In this document: in pieces, positions 13,701 to 19,933 of the stretch | Numbering within the stretch: position 1 is the stretch's first letter | Layout: each line of letters opens with the position of its first letter | NCBI GenBank assembly: GCA_947497175.1 | Contig: CANMFM010000004.1 | Location: forward strand, 806,001-870,000 | Direction of reading: 5' to 3' | DNA length: 64,000 nt | From: an uncultured Aquimarina sp. | GTDB lineage: Bacteria > Bacteroidota > Bacteroidia > Flavobacteriales > Flavobacteriaceae | Position numbers and translations under genes: made by a program | The notes under the pieces: model-generated | Told to the model about the DNA's origin: nothing | The model's input: only the letters and a program-made list of their open reading frames with translations | Databases searched by the model: none

Positions 13701-16480
13701 TTAAATGTATGGTTAGGAAGTGTTGTAGGCCCTTCAGAATCATTAAATGTTCCTGTTGTACTATTGATAGTATATGTATAATTAATCTGAGAGTCAGTAA
13801 CTGTTATTTCTATTCGACCCTGATCACCCGGACACAAGGGAGAAAAAGCCTGAACATTTTCATTAGCATCTAATTCATCTAAGAATACGGTATCCTGAAA
13901 AATACATGCCGTTGGAAGCCCCCCTATTTGACGAACATTAACAGCATATGTACCTACTTGTGTTAAACCATTAAACTCTGCCGAAGCCTGATATGCTGTG
14001 GTCGCTCCAGAAGGTAGAACTAATTGATATTCGTATTGATTTGATGAATTCTGAACTCTTAATGTACCTGGGTTACCACAAATGATTTGTTCAACAACCA
14101 CAAGGTCCGGGTCAAAATTGTTTTGAAATGCATTAAAATAAAAAGGTATAGTACAATTACTATCGAATGTAGCGTTAATTCTATACTCTCCTGCTTGAGA
14201 AAGTGTAAAATTAATCCCTGTACCTACCGTAACCCATTCGGGTTCACAAGCTGCATCAGTTGTAGGACAATTCTCATCTCTAGTAACTGAAGAACAAGCT
14301 GCCGGGTCTAATCGTTGCCACTCAATTGCCGTTGCAGTAGTAAATCCAGAATCAATATCTAATGTTGTCCCTGCTCCACATAAGAATATTTCAGGCAATT
14401 CCTCACCTGTTACTGTACACGTTCTCACATTACCATTAACATTGGGGTTCGTGCCCAAACCACCGGCAATGTTAATCAGAGGGTTATCTACTGTATTAAA
14501 AGCATCAACTTCAAAAGTTTCGACACCATCCTGACATCCTGGTGCTCCTGTTTTTGTTACCTGATAAATTCCTCCAACGGTAACATCAAGGCTTTGATTA
14601 GTTCCTATAACCACGCCTGGATTAGCGGTGTTTTCCCAAGAATAATTCGTAAATCCGGCACCTGCTGTAAGAGTTAAGGACCCGGTACAAATAAATGCTG
14701 GTTGTGATTCGCTAAAACAAATACCGTCATTAACTAAAACATTTGATGATCCTACGACATCAAATCGACACGCATCCTGTTCGAGTATACTTTCTTCTCC
14801 AGATTTTGTAATACCGGATTCGACTCCTGTATATGTAGAAATTGCAACATTGTTGATTTGATTAGAACATGCGTCTCGTAAATCGGCACAAGTAGCTACT
14901 ACTTCTACTCCAAAACGCACTGTATGGATTCCTCCGTTACGAACAATTAGGTTGTCATTGATTGTAATATCAATTTGTCTATTGCCTGCTGCGGGAGTTG
15001 CGGTTATTCCTGGGTTACTTGTTGTAATACTACCTAGTGTAAAATCTACATTAGCAGGCAGTACATCTCGAATAGTAGCCGCAGTAATATCTTCGTTACC
15101 CTGGTTCTCTATAGTAAGTTCATAAAACAGTTGATCGGCAAAATTTACCGGATCTCCTGTGATATCAATTCCGTTTACATCTAATACTCTTTTGGTTACT
15201 GTCAGTTCTGGTTCAATAACTTCTATTTGAAAAGAACTAAAAAACACACTATAAGCATCCCCGGCAGAAGTAGTGGTAAACTGTGCAGAGGTTTGGTTGT
15301 TTCCGATAACTGTATTTCCCGGGTTTGGAATGTCAAAAATGTCGGCATCAAAACCAAGTGTATTTTCTGAAGCCGGATTTCTGGTTGTTACATAGTTACC
15401 ATCTACTGTAATCGAACTATCAAAAAAGTTACCCGCTGGATTTGCAGGAGACGTAAAAATATCGGTTTGTGTACCACCAGTGTTTCGTACCTGAAATACA
15501 TCACCAGTAAATGGTTGATCACCTTCTAGGGTTGCAATTGCATATCGTGCACGAACAGGAAGCGGCGCTGGTAACGTTTCAAAATTTGAATAATCAAATG
15601 TTCTTGCTGGATCTCCAGGGGCGATTACCAAATATCCATTGGTAGTACTAATATATTTAGCCGATAACTGAGGGTCTTCATAGGCTACCACCAATACCCA
15701 ACCACCAGAAATACCGTTTGAGTTTAATGGTGCTTTACCAATAGAGGCTCGCATATCTGCTACAGTATACTCCCCTTGGGGATCTGCTAAGCCTTGAAGA
15801 ATACTTGTCACATCAGCATAACATACATAAGGTATATCAATTGCTGCATTATTAGAAGGGTTTGTTGCTGTGTTGCGGTACCCATCATAAATTACTTGTG
15901 TTTGCGTAGCTGGAATTGTTGTATAACCAGCCTGGCTTTCATGTCGTATTTTTATCGTTCTAAAATCCGGTCTATTATCTGGCAAGGGTAATCCCGTATA
16001 TATAGCATCATCATCACTATCTAAATCCCCAAAATATGACGCAGCCCAGTATAAGCCTGCGTAGGCAATTCTCTCACATTGTGCGGCTGCAGGTGGCCTA
16101 ATATCTAAAGTAGCACTACTAGAACTAAATGTACTTGCATCACCATCAACATCTATATAGCCAAATGTTCTCCTAAAACTAGAGTCATTATAACTGTTGT
16201 TCCAACAACGGCCATCATAATCATCATTAGGCGAATAGGCAACACCTAAGGTCGTCCTACAATCAGAATTTCTTAAGTTTTGATTTAAACCAACGATACT
16301 GTTGGCTATAATTTTAAGTTCACCATTGATTCTTAGTGTACTATTAGGTACCGTATCAAAAGCTACCTGCGCATTAATATTGCTTATGTTACTGGCGATT
16401 AAAAACAACATCGCCAATACAATTTTGATGTGTATTTTGGTTTTCATAAGCTGAGTATTTAGTGTTTTATTTTGGGTCAT
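1766..16480 (-). CDS. sprB: SprB-like giant gliding-motility adhesin, type IX secreted
   Basis: A single uninterrupted frame of 4,904 codons. Residues 12-37 form a signal peptide (MKTKIHIKIVLAMLF... ending NINA), so the ATG at 16447 may be the true start; the ATG at 16480 is kept because it lies 5 bases after the sprD stop. After an N-terminal domain comes a DUF11-like module (about 425-560; LTVTKRVLDVNG). Then follow many SprB-type repeats of about 80-100 residues built around a Cys near the start, GGTGPY/YTY cores and AGTYTITVTD ends. The last 97 residues are a type B sorting domain of the gliding-motility C-terminal type (NYFTPDNPNGNPDD ... VFDRYGR ... GWDG ... LPSGDYWYTI). In F. johnsoniae SprB is a mobile adhesin carried along the cell by the gliding motor. 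Two pairs of near-identical internal repeats are listed separately. The composition is rich in Thr, Ala, Pro and Gly and poor in Lys, giving locally higher GC than the neighbours. Confidence 0.92.
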   Translation of the reverse strand: MTQNKTLNTQLMKTKIHIKIVLAMLFLIASNISNINAQVAFDTVPNSTLRINGELKIIANSIVGLNQNLRNSDCRTTLGVAYSPNDDYDGRCWNNSYNDSSFRRTFGYIDVDGDASTFSSSSATLDIRPPAAAQCERIAYAGLYWAASYFGDLDSDDDAIYTGLPLPDNRPDFRTIKIRHESQAGYTTIPATQTQVIYDGYRNTATNPSNNAAIDIPYVCYADVTSILQGLADPQGEYTVADMRASIGKAPLNSNGISGGWVLVVAYEDPQLSAKYISTTNGYLVIAPGDPARTFDYSNFETLPAPLPVRARYAIATLEGDQPFTGDVFQVRNTGGTQTDIFTSPANPAGNFFDSSITVDGNYVTTRNPASENTLGFDADIFDIPNPGNTVIGNNQTSAQFTTTSAGDAYSVFFSSFQIEVIEPELTVTKRVLDVNGIDITGDPVNFADQLFYELTIENQGNEDITAATIRDVLPANVDFTLGSITTSNPGITATPAAGNRQIDITINDNLIVRNGGIHTVRFGVEVVATCADLRDACSNQINNVAISTYTGVESGITKSGEESILEQDACRFDVVGSSNVLVNDGICFSESQPAFICTGSLTLTAGAGFTNYSWENTANPGVVIGTNQSLDVTVGGIYQVTKTGAPGCQDGVETFEVDAFNTVDNPLINIAGGLGTNPNVNGNVRTCTVTGEELPEIFLCGAGTTLDIDSGFTTATAIEWQRLDPAACSSVTRDENCPTTDAACEPEWVTVGTGINFTLSQAGEYRINATFDSNCTIPFYFNAFQNNFDPDLVVVEQIICGNPGTLRVQNSSNQYEYQLVLPSGATTAYQASAEFNGLTQVGTYAVNVRQIGGLPTACIFQDTVFLDELDANENVQAFSPLCPGDQGRIEITVTDSQINYTYTINSTTGTFNDSEGPTTLPNHTFNGLNPDTYDVQVISADGSCSEPFTITIDPAATFSATIALIEDLRCNPDYQPNPNLNDPTHPDFDPSAPPFDPDRDIAIYEVIVTGGTGTPPSFAFNDQMDFLGTNLLPEAGTTYRFRATAAGNYPVYVSDNATNCVVFAGSVNVTDYVPVEATATPINPTCNSDLGAIRVDITAGFAEGPFTYILNGGTPSEVRIGPSNNTTETFNNVDPNVSHTVTVEDQFGCDFTVTPDVTFTTPGAIVATIDDDFRLLSCTATPDAQAQITAISGGSGSYEWSLNPAGPFTAVGAIPFEIDFATSGSFTLYIRDQAGTCVESFPITIDPRLEVDSVSITPGNQNCANQTVDVVVSALPALTAPTIYEFSITPDPATGSAGTGTTAFSTTTNYTFTNGISYTVTARRSDNECTNTGTFAGTAVPEIEITSATQDRPVTCVGDNDGELSFTVANSTSFDYTVTGPAPATTVIFSATGVATPTVNLVGTAGTPLVAGTYTITVTDTSLASGNCTDTATVDITEPTTALSFTAAVDEADCGNPTGTITVTAVGGRGGYQYELRDAAGTGVIVAYQSSNVFSGLAPATYTVFVRDNSDPALACEFDDQVIVPVTGPPTLALNDGGDECYTPADPATQWIVITPTETPVGPFTYSLNGGAPVAVTFLASPPAPNATTFEIPNLSPGNYDVTVTNTASTCTSAVISFTINPELTVTANLTKDLTCAPTADATVEFSATGGDGTYTFDIIDSGGGVFSANVTSVASINTPDTYTIRVTDGENCTASSAPFIVTPYEALAGSLAPIQPICSTDTGGITVTLTAGEGPFTYVLDQGTANEVTVGPIAATSNTFNGVDASVAHNVIVRDQFGCELSLGPISLTPPGAITATIDDDFRLLSCTATPGAQAQVIAITGGSGTYEFSLNPAGPFTPVGAIPFEIDFAGDGSFTVYIRNVGGTCVESFPITIDPRLEVDSVSITPGDQDCTNQTVDVVVSALPVLTAPTVYEFSITPDPATGSAGTGTTAFSTTTNYTFTNGISYTVTARRSDNECTNTGTFAGTAVPEIEITSATQDRPVTCVGDNDGELSFTVANSTSFDYTVTGPAPATTVIFSATGVATPTVNLVGTAGTPLVAGTYTITVTDTSLASGNCTDTATVDITEPTTALSFTAAVDEADCGNPTGTITVTAVGGRGGYQYELRDAAGTGVIVAYQSSNVFSGLAPATYTVFVRDNSDPALACEFDDQVIVPVTGPPTLALNDGGDECYTPADPATQWIVITPTETPVGPFTYSLNGGAPVAVTFLASPPAPNATTFEIPNLSPGNYDVTVTNTASTCTSAVISFTINPELTVTANLTKDLDCSASPDATVSFSATGGDSTYTFDILLAGTSTVFSSGVTSPASINAAGNYEIRVTDGEGCTALSAPITVNPTVTPTATTAATPVLCFGESTGSITITPTAGEGPFEARILPAGTFTSNLTFSNLAAGSYDFEIRDAKECLSATITETVTESPQITATIDNIIDIDCSTNITGTIVLNAATGGSAGITDYTYILLNNDLTQNTRTTTNPQNLAVGTGPTFDNLDAGSYFVNIVGSDGCSNQVGPFAVAQPPFDLDFDATPVPTDCSSGATYQITVTGGEGPFLINEFRTSPPTSTIPPYEALNGELGGVSAPLPNAFGNETRHEFTGLDYGTPYVFEIIDTASGCRYFEAVPVVNPPGFDVVIDNTDPANCFGDTNGEVTFTVTTSATTVDWEIFNSDTGVSTTISGTLTSPVFTATAGGLGEGNYFVRVVETSGAAIPCTDAAPFRITQPATPLTLAFVNATATNCNTPLSTVTMDANGGVAPYSFAAVAGAAPQPDPGVYPLTNTFDLDPTTSTTWVIFVEDANDCVVSREITIPPFTPAPVINTIDAFVDDACTFDNNYTFTVTATSNVVIPPGAGTLTFALDGGAQVAGTSTGPNTATIDFTVSGPGTYTVVAFDENGCPSTPETITVFPELSVTATITEPTCRDNDATIIATVTGGSDFATNPGNFTFDLVDAGTGTSIAGVTQTAGPGANQLTFSSTVAGTDGIFPGDYRVEVTDSAINTAPGCTATVEITVPTFLDPIPTGRPTPVNCNGGNDGSILVELDPSADDNPPYTYEITAGPLTRPAQANPLFENLPAGTYDIVVTSDKGCTNTPAIQVVVTEPAAALNVVPSQSLYACDAMNDGVFPVITLTITVGTAPYDVSYTGPSSSGSETDVADADGTAAGVQYEITAPVPGNYAIDVIDENNCAIATLNVVVPDFPIMTDPTVTRDTSAVNGGVISCTNPETVIVSITGGTGPFDFVENGGTATPVTQTVAAGTGDDLGTPEVETIAIFTLPAVGSYVFTITDQTTTCTIDTPAYDIAEFDTIEATIAPLTNVGCNGDTTGEVTLTVTGYTGTYDYVATNTTSGATVNSTGEDTAAGPITISGLGAGDIVVTVTATATPFCDDDSNTVTITEPEPLTLALDDATFPNCNTPLSTVTMIADGGVTPYEFAFAAGTLVPGPPPPTPGAFPETNTFSLDPGVSLDWVVFVRDANGCITPEQITIPPFTPAPVINTIDAFVDDACTFDNNYTFTVTATSNVVIPPGAGTLTFALDGGAQVAGTSTGPNTATIDFTVSGPGTYTVVAFDENGCPSTPETITVFPELSVTATITEPTCRDNDATIIATVTGGSDFATNPGNFTFDLVDAGTGTSIAGVTQTAGPGANQLTFSSTVAGTDGIFPGDYRVEVTDSAINTAPGCTATVEITVPTFLDPIPTGRPTPVNCNGGNDGSILVELDPSADDNPPYTYEITAGPLTRPAQANPLFENLPAGTYDIVVTSDKGCTNTPAIQVVVTEPAAALNVVPSQSLYACDAMNDGVFPVITLTITGGTAPYDVSYTGPSSSGSETDVADADGTAAGVQYEITAPVPGNYAIDVIDENNCAIATLNVVVPDFPIMTDPTVTRDTSAVNGGVISCTNPETVIVSITGGTGPFDFVENGGTATPVTQTVAAGTGDDLGTPEVETIAIFTLPAVGSYVFTITDQTTTCTIDTPAYDIAEFDTIEAEITLGNDITCFNTTPPDGSVNLIVTGYTGSYTFDATNTTTGTIVSGAGDTTTDPAIGLNIPGLEAGNIVVTVTATNTPFCDADSNTQAITLPPVITVTANQIRDESCNPPAPGGDDALIEAVASGGTGTLEYQLEDAGGGILVPFGTDPRFGDFGLDGGVAPAGIDYVVRVRDSRGCEQTDTINIQPPVPLVLDPIANITLDCSDSEDGIITARVTGGQGAGTYFFALTLPDGTQNAAVNNGTDTFMWEDLKPGTYVVTVSDNLTCEATTTVIIDTPPVLTIDVNPTGISCLTANPNNIQVIPGGGIGAPYEFGISSDGGTTITFQLSDIFAGLPAGDYQFYVRDGNMCVSDASNTIQVRNPDPLVVTLDLSNDSIVCFSEPTGSIDAVATGGLGGYGYRVEGTDYLGNPVELPGPIGSGNTQTTSFFGDLLAGTYTYTTTSGDCVDDVQNFEIRQPTEFIIEVFEEPISCNGETDGSIRVTAVGGTAPYFYSLYNSAGDAVFTFLEDDIDNLPGEHTFENLPADIYRVEVEDFNGCPREEIDVEIIEPAPIEAIITATTPEDCEGDMNGTATVSITGGLQPLPPASPEYYWSIDGVSYQLVPDPTNLFIDNLPGGTTTLFIRDSQNSANCQGAFNIEITPGVRLEAPLVQSLICPEYDYSDPENPVMTTDERYFVTFDIDSLTRTLDVIYTIEGINGTPNPANNTSLDNTFEVTPGEYEGFMEFQMCRRSVGEIEVLEYTPLSTPVAQMTNNPQDPNEYQIIVEGGRQFDREPNYAYYFARLEDGMTIDNLDPLDYTELAGNIFVIRETADYVLRVVDAAGCETIVVQRLTYINIRIPNYFTPDNPNGNPDDRFWYPRQITPNADDPFFFENMEVMVFDRYGRMLAEFKGDQQGWDGMYQGKLLPSGDYWYTIILNDVDNREFTGHFTLYR
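4565..6067. repeat. Long direct repeat A, copy 1 (inside sprB)
   Basis: About 1,503 bp repeated at 6587-8089 with an offset of 2,022 bp. Comparing by eye, the only difference found is C versus A around 5094/7116, which changes a Gly (ITGGTAP) to Val (ITVGTAP). It encodes about residues 3472-3972 of the adhesin. Similarity stops abruptly at 6068/8090. Confidence 0.9.
6587..8089. repeat. Long direct repeat A, copy 2 (inside sprB)
   Basis: Second copy of the 1.5-kb repeat, encoding about residues 2798-3298. The two copies are separated by about 520 bp of diverged SprB-repeat sequence. Both contain a whole number of adhesin modules in the same frame, so the duplication lengthens the protein without breaking it. 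Confidence 0.9.
9687..10714. repeat. Long direct repeat B, copy 1 (inside sprB)
   Basis: A stretch of about 1,028 bp that appears identical to 11577-12604 (offset 1,890 bp). It encodes about residues 1923-2265. Beyond 10715 the copies remain similar but diverged (different codons for the same residues) for several hundred bases, so an older duplication seems overlaid by a recent sequence homogenisation. Confidence 0.9.
11577..12604. repeat. Long direct repeat B, copy 2 (inside sprB)
   Basis: Second copy of the 1.03-kb repeat, encoding about residues 1293-1635. The sharp change from identity to diverged similarity at 12605, where cagggtctgg replaces caggatctgg, marks one edge of the homogenised tract. 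Confidence 0.9.
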
Positions 16481-16485
16481 TCTGG

Positions 16486-19400
16486 TTATTGTATTTTCAA
16501 GATATAAAGATCTCCGTTATACGAATTATTCACATTTGAGAATAAACTCTGTTTAGCTTCATCAAGACTATCAAATCTCTTCAGGTATACGTATATATAG
16601 TTATCTTTTGGATTTCTAAAATACTCTGGTTGTAGCCCTTGAGATTTTAATTTCTCCATTCCTCTTTCAAAATAATTTTCTCTCTTGAAAATATTAGTAA
16701 TTAAATAGTATCCGTTTTCAATATTGTGCCCTCCGATATAGGATAGGGTCTCAGTTAGTACTGTGTCGTCTTTAACTGTATCTGTTATCAGTCTTGTTTC
16801 TTGTAATAACTTTTTGTATGACTCTACTCTACTTTTAGCAATATGTAATATCCACATATCTCCATAATATCTATTGTCAATACTGCTTAAGTACTTTTGA
16901 ACCGCTTCATCCTTATTAGAATAGCTTTCTATTGAAACATACTGGAACTGATTTTCAGGATTGAGAATAATCTGTGAATCATTAAATCCTAAATCCTTTA
17001 ATGTGCTGGTAAACTTATTAGCATACTCGCCGCCTTTAAACACGTTTCCGATCAGGTAATAGCCTTCTGGATAGCCTGGTATAAACTTAGTCGCTATCTG
17101 GGCTTCTGGTCTGGTTGCATCTGCAAATTTTATGAATCTGTTATTAGCCGTAAGTTTTTTAGAACTTGTTGGGTCAGCACTTTTCGCTTCATCGGCATCA
17201 TCATCCATACTTACAAGAGATTCTAATAATTTACTGAATTCACGCTTATCCACATTTAAGCTAGTGGTTAATAGCGAGTCTCGACGTGCAAATATCTTGT
17301 TAGAAATTCGGCTATTATTATCTAATTCTTTTTTGATTTCGTCTAAACCTTCTTCTTTGTCTTGCGTAGCAGCAGCAGCGGCAGCTTCTTGTCTTTTTCT
17401 TTCTTCCTCGGCTAATCTTGCAGCCTCAGCCTCAGCAGCTAAACGTTGCTCCTCGGCTAGACGCGCGGCTTCAGCTTCAGCGGCTAATCGTTGCTCCTCG
17501 GCTAATCTTGCAGCCTCAGCCTCAGCGGCTAATCGTTGCTCTTCGGCCAGACGTGCGGCTTCAGCTTCTTGTCTTAATCGCTCTTCTTCAGCTAATCTTG
17601 CAGCTTCAGCCTCAGCGGCTAATCGCTCTTCTTCAGCTAATCTTGCGGCTTCAGCTTCTTTGGTTGCTACTGTTGTTTCCAGTTCTGACAACAGGCTTTG
17701 TTTATCTGCCTGAGGAAGAATCTCACTTGCACGCACTATATCAGCCTGGCTTTTCAATTCATTGACTCCTCCATTAGCAATTACAGCCCTCGTTGCTTCT
17801 ATTAACTCTTGAATTTTACGTGCTTCTTCGGCTTGTCGCGCAGCTTCAGCTTCAGCGGCTAAACGTTGCTCCTCGGCTAATCTTGCGGCTTCAGCTTCTT
17901 GTCTTAATCGCTCTTCTTCGGCTAATCTTGCAGCTTCAGCCTCGGCAGCTAGACGTTGTTCTTCAGCTAAACGCGCAGCTTCAGCTTCAGCGGCTAAACG
18001 TTGTTCCTCGGCTAATCTTGCGGCTTCGGCTTCTTGTCTTAATCGCTCTTCTTCAGCTTGTCGTGCGGCTTCAGCCTCGGCTTCTTTAGCCGCTATTGCA
18101 GCATCTATTTCAGACAGAATACCTTCTTGGTCTTCAGTAGGTATAAATGCGCTTGATCTTATTAATTCTGCCTGGCTTCTTAGTGCTTCTACACTACCGT
18201 CTTTGATTACCGTTTTAGTTGATGTCAATAGTTTTTCGCTCTTTAGCTTATTCTCTTGCTCTACACGTTCTACATCTCTTTGTGCCGCAAGGCGTTCCTG
18301 CTCAGCCTTTCTCTCAGTTTCTATGCGCTCGGTTTCTCTTTGCGCAGCCAAACGCTCTTCTTCAGCTTTTTTCTCGGCAGCTATGCGCTCACTTTCTCTT
18401 TGCGCAGCCAAACGCTCTTCTTCAGCTTGTTTCTGTGCTTCTTCGATTTCTAATTGTTTCTGTGCTGCCAATTTTGCTTCTTCTTCAGCCTGTTCTTTAG
18501 CTGCTTCGGCTTCTCGTATAGCTTCTTCAGCAGCAATTCTTTCTTCTTCAGTTTTTTGTCCTGCTGCTTCTTGTTCAGCCAATTCTTGCTGTAATTTCTT
18601 TTCAGCGGCTAAACGCTCTTCTTCGGCTTGCTTTTCGGCCATTTCTGCCTCGAGCTTCATTTGGGCTCTTAAACGTTCTTCTTCTTCGGCTTGCTTATTA
18701 AGTAATTTTACTTCTTCTTCACGTTGTAGTTCGAGTTCTCTTGCGGCTTTTGCTTCTTCAGATTTCGCTTCAGCAATAGACCTTTCTAACTCGCTCATTG
18801 CTTTTTGAGCATCGCTTTGAGACTCTCCTTGATCATCTTGTAGTTCTCTGATGATCTTATTTTGTTCAAGAATTTCTTTTTTCAGCCTTCTAATTTCAGA
18901 ATCTCTTGCCTCATATGCTTTTTGTGTTGAAGATTTTGTTCCGCTACTTCTTCTCCTTCTTGGTCTTTCAGTTTCAAAATTATAGGCTAAACCTACTTCG
19001 TGAGTAGCACCAAAATCGCTGGTATCACCAAGTCCCATTTCATAAGTATATCCAATGGAGACGTTTGAGTTAATGTTTCCGCCGATACCCAAAGAAACTC
19101 CATAAAAGCTATTGTATCCGGCTTGTGCCCATCCTAATTCTGGTAATTCTACAATAACGTTACCTCCATATCTGAGGCTAGAGTCAGTTTCTAATTGTGT
19201 GTCAGAGTCAAATTCTGGGAGCATAGTGGCATAAAGCATCCCTCGAATGGTCTTATCCGATCTTCTTTCTAAGTTTCTGGTATACATCACATGACCATTA
19301 AAGGCCATGTTGTCTGTTAATAACTCACTACCTGTTAAATTATATGCGGCCAAATTAATAACAGAGACTCCAACGTCAAATTCAGAATAATTAAAGTTAA

Positions 19401-19929
19401 TCCCTGGTGTTAATACAAAAACAGAACTGTTTTGATAGTTAAGAATTACTTCGTCAGATACGACTATTTGACCATTATTTAATGTGTTTTGTGCGGCGTC
19501 TATGTTAGATTTTATAGCGCTTTGCGAATACGACAAATTCATCCCAAAAGTAAGATTCATGTCTCGGTCTAATTCTACATTGTATGAATAATTGGCTGTT
19601 CCTCCAAAATATCTGTAAATCCCTTCATTCTGCTGGTGTAGTCCTATAGAAACCCCCATTCTTTCGTCAAAATTGGAGGTGTAATTAATTAAATATGTTT
19701 GTGGATTGTCGTTAAAGCCGGCCCATTGAATTTTGCTGTACACATTGATCGACTTTTTATTTTCTCGTACTAATGAAAAGGTTGGGTTAAAGTAAAAGCG
19801 ATTATATTTTACCAAATTATGTGTAGGGATATCTGTGGGGAGTACTCCAAAAGTGGTAGCATTCTCCTCTTGTCCTTTGGCAAGGTTAAAGGACAAACAT
19901 ATTATTAATAAAAGTAATCTTCTGACCAT
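16486..19929 (-). CDS. sprD: SprD-like protein: PorP/SprF-type domain, long coiled coil, tandem C-terminal modules
   Basis: The 1,147-residue protein has a signal peptide (1-19) and a PorP/SprF-type beta domain to about residue 330 (TFGVLPTDIPTHNLVKYNRF ... GYTYEMGLGDTSDFGATHEVG). A charged Glu/Ala/Arg-rich coiled coil follows to about residue 865. It is built largely of 15-residue units (EAEAARLAEEQRLAA) and is interrupted by two related 45-residue insertions (about 565-610 and 708-755). The C-terminus has two related modules of about 77 residues (about 954-1030 and 1071-1147; GYYLIGNVFK / GYYLITNIFK, each ending in a GD-x-(Y/W)-IL-I strand) that look like SPOR-type folds and could bind peptidoglycan. 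It starts 4 bases after sprC and ends 5 bases before sprB, so the three are almost certainly co-transcribed. In F. johnsoniae SprD is needed for normal gliding on agar. The symbol rests mainly on gene order. Confidence 0.8.
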   Translation of the reverse strand: MVRRLLLLIICLSFNLAKGQEENATTFGVLPTDIPTHNLVKYNRFYFNPTFSLVRENKKSINVYSKIQWAGFNDNPQTYLINYTSNFDERMGVSIGLHQQNEGIYRYFGGTANYSYNVELDRDMNLTFGMNLSYSQSAIKSNIDAAQNTLNNGQIVVSDEVILNYQNSSVFVLTPGINFNYSEFDVGVSVINLAAYNLTGSELLTDNMAFNGHVMYTRNLERRSDKTIRGMLYATMLPEFDSDTQLETDSSLRYGGNVIVELPELGWAQAGYNSFYGVSLGIGGNINSNVSIGYTYEMGLGDTSDFGATHEVGLAYNFETERPRRRRSSGTKSSTQKAYEARDSEIRRLKKEILEQNKIIRELQDDQGESQSDAQKAMSELERSIAEAKSEEAKAARELELQREEEVKLLNKQAEEEERLRAQMKLEAEMAEKQAEEERLAAEKKLQQELAEQEAAGQKTEEERIAAEEAIREAEAAKEQAEEEAKLAAQKQLEIEEAQKQAEEERLAAQRESERIAAEKKAEEERLAAQRETERIETERKAEQERLAAQRDVERVEQENKLKSEKLLTSTKTVIKDGSVEALRSQAELIRSSAFIPTEDQEGILSEIDAAIAAKEAEAEAARQAEEERLRQEAEAARLAEEQRLAAEAEAARLAEEQRLAAEAEAARLAEEERLRQEAEAARLAEEQRLAAEAEAARQAEEARKIQELIEATRAVIANGGVNELKSQADIVRASEILPQADKQSLLSELETTVATKEAEAARLAEEERLAAEAEAARLAEEERLRQEAEAARLAEEQRLAAEAEAARLAEEQRLAAEAEAARLAEEQRLAAEAEAARLAEEERKRQEAAAAAATQDKEEGLDEIKKELDNNSRISNKIFARRDSLLTTSLNVDKREFSKLLESLVSMDDDADEAKSADPTSSKKLTANNRFIKFADATRPEAQIATKFIPGYPEGYYLIGNVFKGGEYANKFTSTLKDLGFNDSQIILNPENQFQYVSIESYSNKDEAVQKYLSSIDNRYYGDMWILHIAKSRVESYKKLLQETRLITDTVKDDTVLTETLSYIGGHNIENGYYLITNIFKRENYFERGMEKLKSQGLQPEYFRNPKDNYIYVYLKRFDSLDEAKQSLFSNVNNSYNGDLYILKIQ
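17392..17660. repeat. 45-bp tandem repeats coding for 15-residue coiled-coil units (block 1)
   Basis: Six or so imperfect units of about 45 bp, encoding EAEAARLAEEQRLAA-type pentadecapeptides in sprD (about residues 757-846). The low-complexity GCN/GAN codon use makes this block prone to slippage in whole units. Confidence 0.85.
17815..18090. repeat. 45-bp tandem repeats coding for 15-residue coiled-coil units (block 2)
   Basis: Second block of the same 15-residue unit (about residues 614-705 of SprD). It is separated from block 1 by a module of about 45 residues that is itself duplicated on the far side of this block. Confidence 0.85.
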
Positions 19930-19933
19930 AAAT

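Noticed and set aside
17132..18808. Ser/Ala- and Leu-rich frames opposite the SprD coiled coil
   Set aside because: Low-complexity translations of the complement of GCN/GAN repeats; the SprD frame explains the sequence.
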